Below, piece by piece: positions 63,120 through 64,000 of a stretch of 64,000 nucleotides of DNA. The position numbers and the translations under genes were made by a program. This stretch comes from Puia dinghuensis. Its GTDB lineage: Bacteria > Bacteroidota > Bacteroidia > Chitinophagales > Chitinophagaceae. The stretch's first letter is position 1. Each line of letters opens with the position of its first letter. Location: assembly GCF_014642875.1 (NCBI RefSeq), contig NZ_BMJC01000003.1:868001-932000 (forward strand), written 5' to 3'. Below the pieces are notes generated by a model. That model had not been told where the DNA came from, did not search any database, and saw only the letters and a list, made by a program, of their open reading frames with translations.

Positions 63120-64000
63120 ATGGCTACTTTCTGTATAGGAAAGTCCTGCGGGGCGCTCGGCCTGATCCTGCTGATGCCCACGCTTTCTTTATTTGCCCAA
63201 CAAAAGTATACCCTTTCTCAATTTGCAGACAGTGCGCAAAAGCACCTGCCGGTGCTGATGCAGAAAAAGGCGCTGGTCGAATCGGCCAAGGCGGGCGTCA
63301 CCGACGCAAGGCATGCTTTCCTGCCTACTTCGTATCTGGGTGATGAGCTGACGGCAGGCACCGACAATTCCATCCCCGGCTCTTACATTTCTTTCGGCAT
63401 CATTCCTTCCAGCAGCAGCGGGGTGCGTTCTTCCAACATCTACCAGTCCGCCATCGGCAACATCGGGTTCTTCTACAACCAGTACGAGCTGCTGGATTTC
63501 GGGTTGAAAAAGGCCACCGTCCGGAATGCGGAGGCTTTTGCCCGGCTAAGCCAGGCAGACCTCGACCGGGAGACCTACCTGGTGAAATGGCAGGTGAGCA
63601 AACTGTATCTCGAGCTGCTAAAGGGGCTTTTCCAATTATCCATCGACCGGGAGAACGTCACCCGGTATGAGACGATCTATAAAGTGATCCAGGCGGTGAC
63701 GCTCAGCGGTATCAAGCCCGGCGCGGATTCGGCGCTGGCGATGGCCGAGTTGTCCAAGACGCGGATCACGTTCAACCAGACGTTTGGCCAGGTGAGGGAG
63801 CTGCAACAGCAGATAAGTTTTCTCACGGGCATCACGGCCGACGCCGTCCGCATCGATACGTCGAAGACCACCAGCTATATGGCGGTGCTGGATGCCATCG
63901 GCAACCTAAGAGACAGCACCATGGCCCTTAATCCCCTGATCGATTATTTCAACAAGGAAAAGGACCTCTACGAGCAACGGGTAAATCTTGTCCGGAAGAG
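63120..64000 (+). CDS. TolC-family outer-membrane efflux protein (partial, 3' end outside window)
   Basis: An open frame from ATG 63120 runs to the window end, giving 293 residues. It has a signal peptide (GLILLMPTLSLFAQ) followed by YTLSQFADSAQKHLPVLM and long helical stretches such as YLVKWQVSKLYLELLKG, typical of the first half of TolC/CusC-like outer-membrane factors. It probably belongs to an RND efflux or type I export operon continuing beyond the window. Confidence 0.88.
   Translation, partial: MATFCIGKSCGALGLILLMPTLSLFAQQKYTLSQFADSAQKHLPVLMQKKALVESAKAGVTDARHAFLPTSYLGDELTAGTDNSIPGSYISFGIIPSSSSGVRSSNIYQSAIGNIGFFYNQYELLDFGLKKATVRNAEAFARLSQADLDRETYLVKWQVSKLYLELLKGLFQLSIDRENVTRYETIYKVIQAVTLSGIKPGADSALAMAELSKTRITFNQTFGQVRELQQQISFLTGITADAVRIDTSKTTSYMAVLDAIGNLRDSTMALNPLIDYFNKEKDLYEQRVNLVRK

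Overview
The window is chromosomal DNA of a GC-rich member of the Bacteroidota, most likely Chitinophagaceae. The signs are two SusC/SusD outer-membrane pairs, a lone TonB receptor, an ATP synthase atpB-E-F-H-A run whose atpB has a long signal-peptide extension, a membrane-anchored AraC regulator, and many promoters with the Bacteroidota -7 element TAnnTTTG. No tRNA, rRNA, CRISPR array or insertion sequence was seen.

Layout. 0-4.5 kb: a small winged-helix regulator with two paralogous membrane proteins, then a TPR protein and a TonB receptor with a palindromic operator. 4.5-9.2 kb: ATP synthase genes (minus strand). 9.3-13.6 kb: an ABC exporter and a secreted protein with a caspase-like His/Cys pair. 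13.7-18.5 kb: a two-component pair, a 2OG-Fe(II) oxygenase, an AraC-type regulator and a tyrosine-phosphatase-like protein. 18.6-23.7 kb: SusCD pair 1. 23.9-37.0 kb: phnN, an orphan response regulator, then a C-P lyase operon phnGHIJKLM, a 2H-fold phosphoesterase, a hexapeptide acyltransferase, phnDCEE and a metallophosphoesterase. 37.2-41.9 kb: an AT-richer AlbA_2-domain gene that looks transferred, then GT39, GT2 and PAP2 genes. 42.0-45.8 kb: a second phosphonate module (FAD oxidoreductase, DUF5690-like transporter, PhnX-like HAD hydrolase, PhnZ-like HD protein). 45.9-50.9 kb: SusCD pair 2. 51.1-54.6 kb: XRE-cupin regulator, GDPD-like gene, and a PlcP/LpxH-like phosphoesterase with a GT28-like glycosyltransferase. 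54.7-62.6 kb: phoU-pstBACS-porin, then a DUF47/Pit low-affinity phosphate system. 62.7-64 kb: a small exported protein and a TolC gene cut by the window end.

From 23.9 to 62.6 kb the window is in effect a phosphorus-acquisition island. Genes for phosphonate cleavage, phosphate uptake and probable replacement of phospholipids by glycolipids lie together. Several are preceded by the same previously unlabelled signal: tandem 11-bp units with core (T/G/C)TAACA, ending about 9 nt before a -7 element. This looks like the Pho box of this lineage.

The most surprising gene is phnJ. It is clearly homologous to C-P lyase but lacks two of the three [4Fe-4S] cysteine ligands and the catalytic cysteine known from E. 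coli PhnJ. No phnP is present. A protein with two HxT motifs (2H superfamily) sits in the operon and could replace it.
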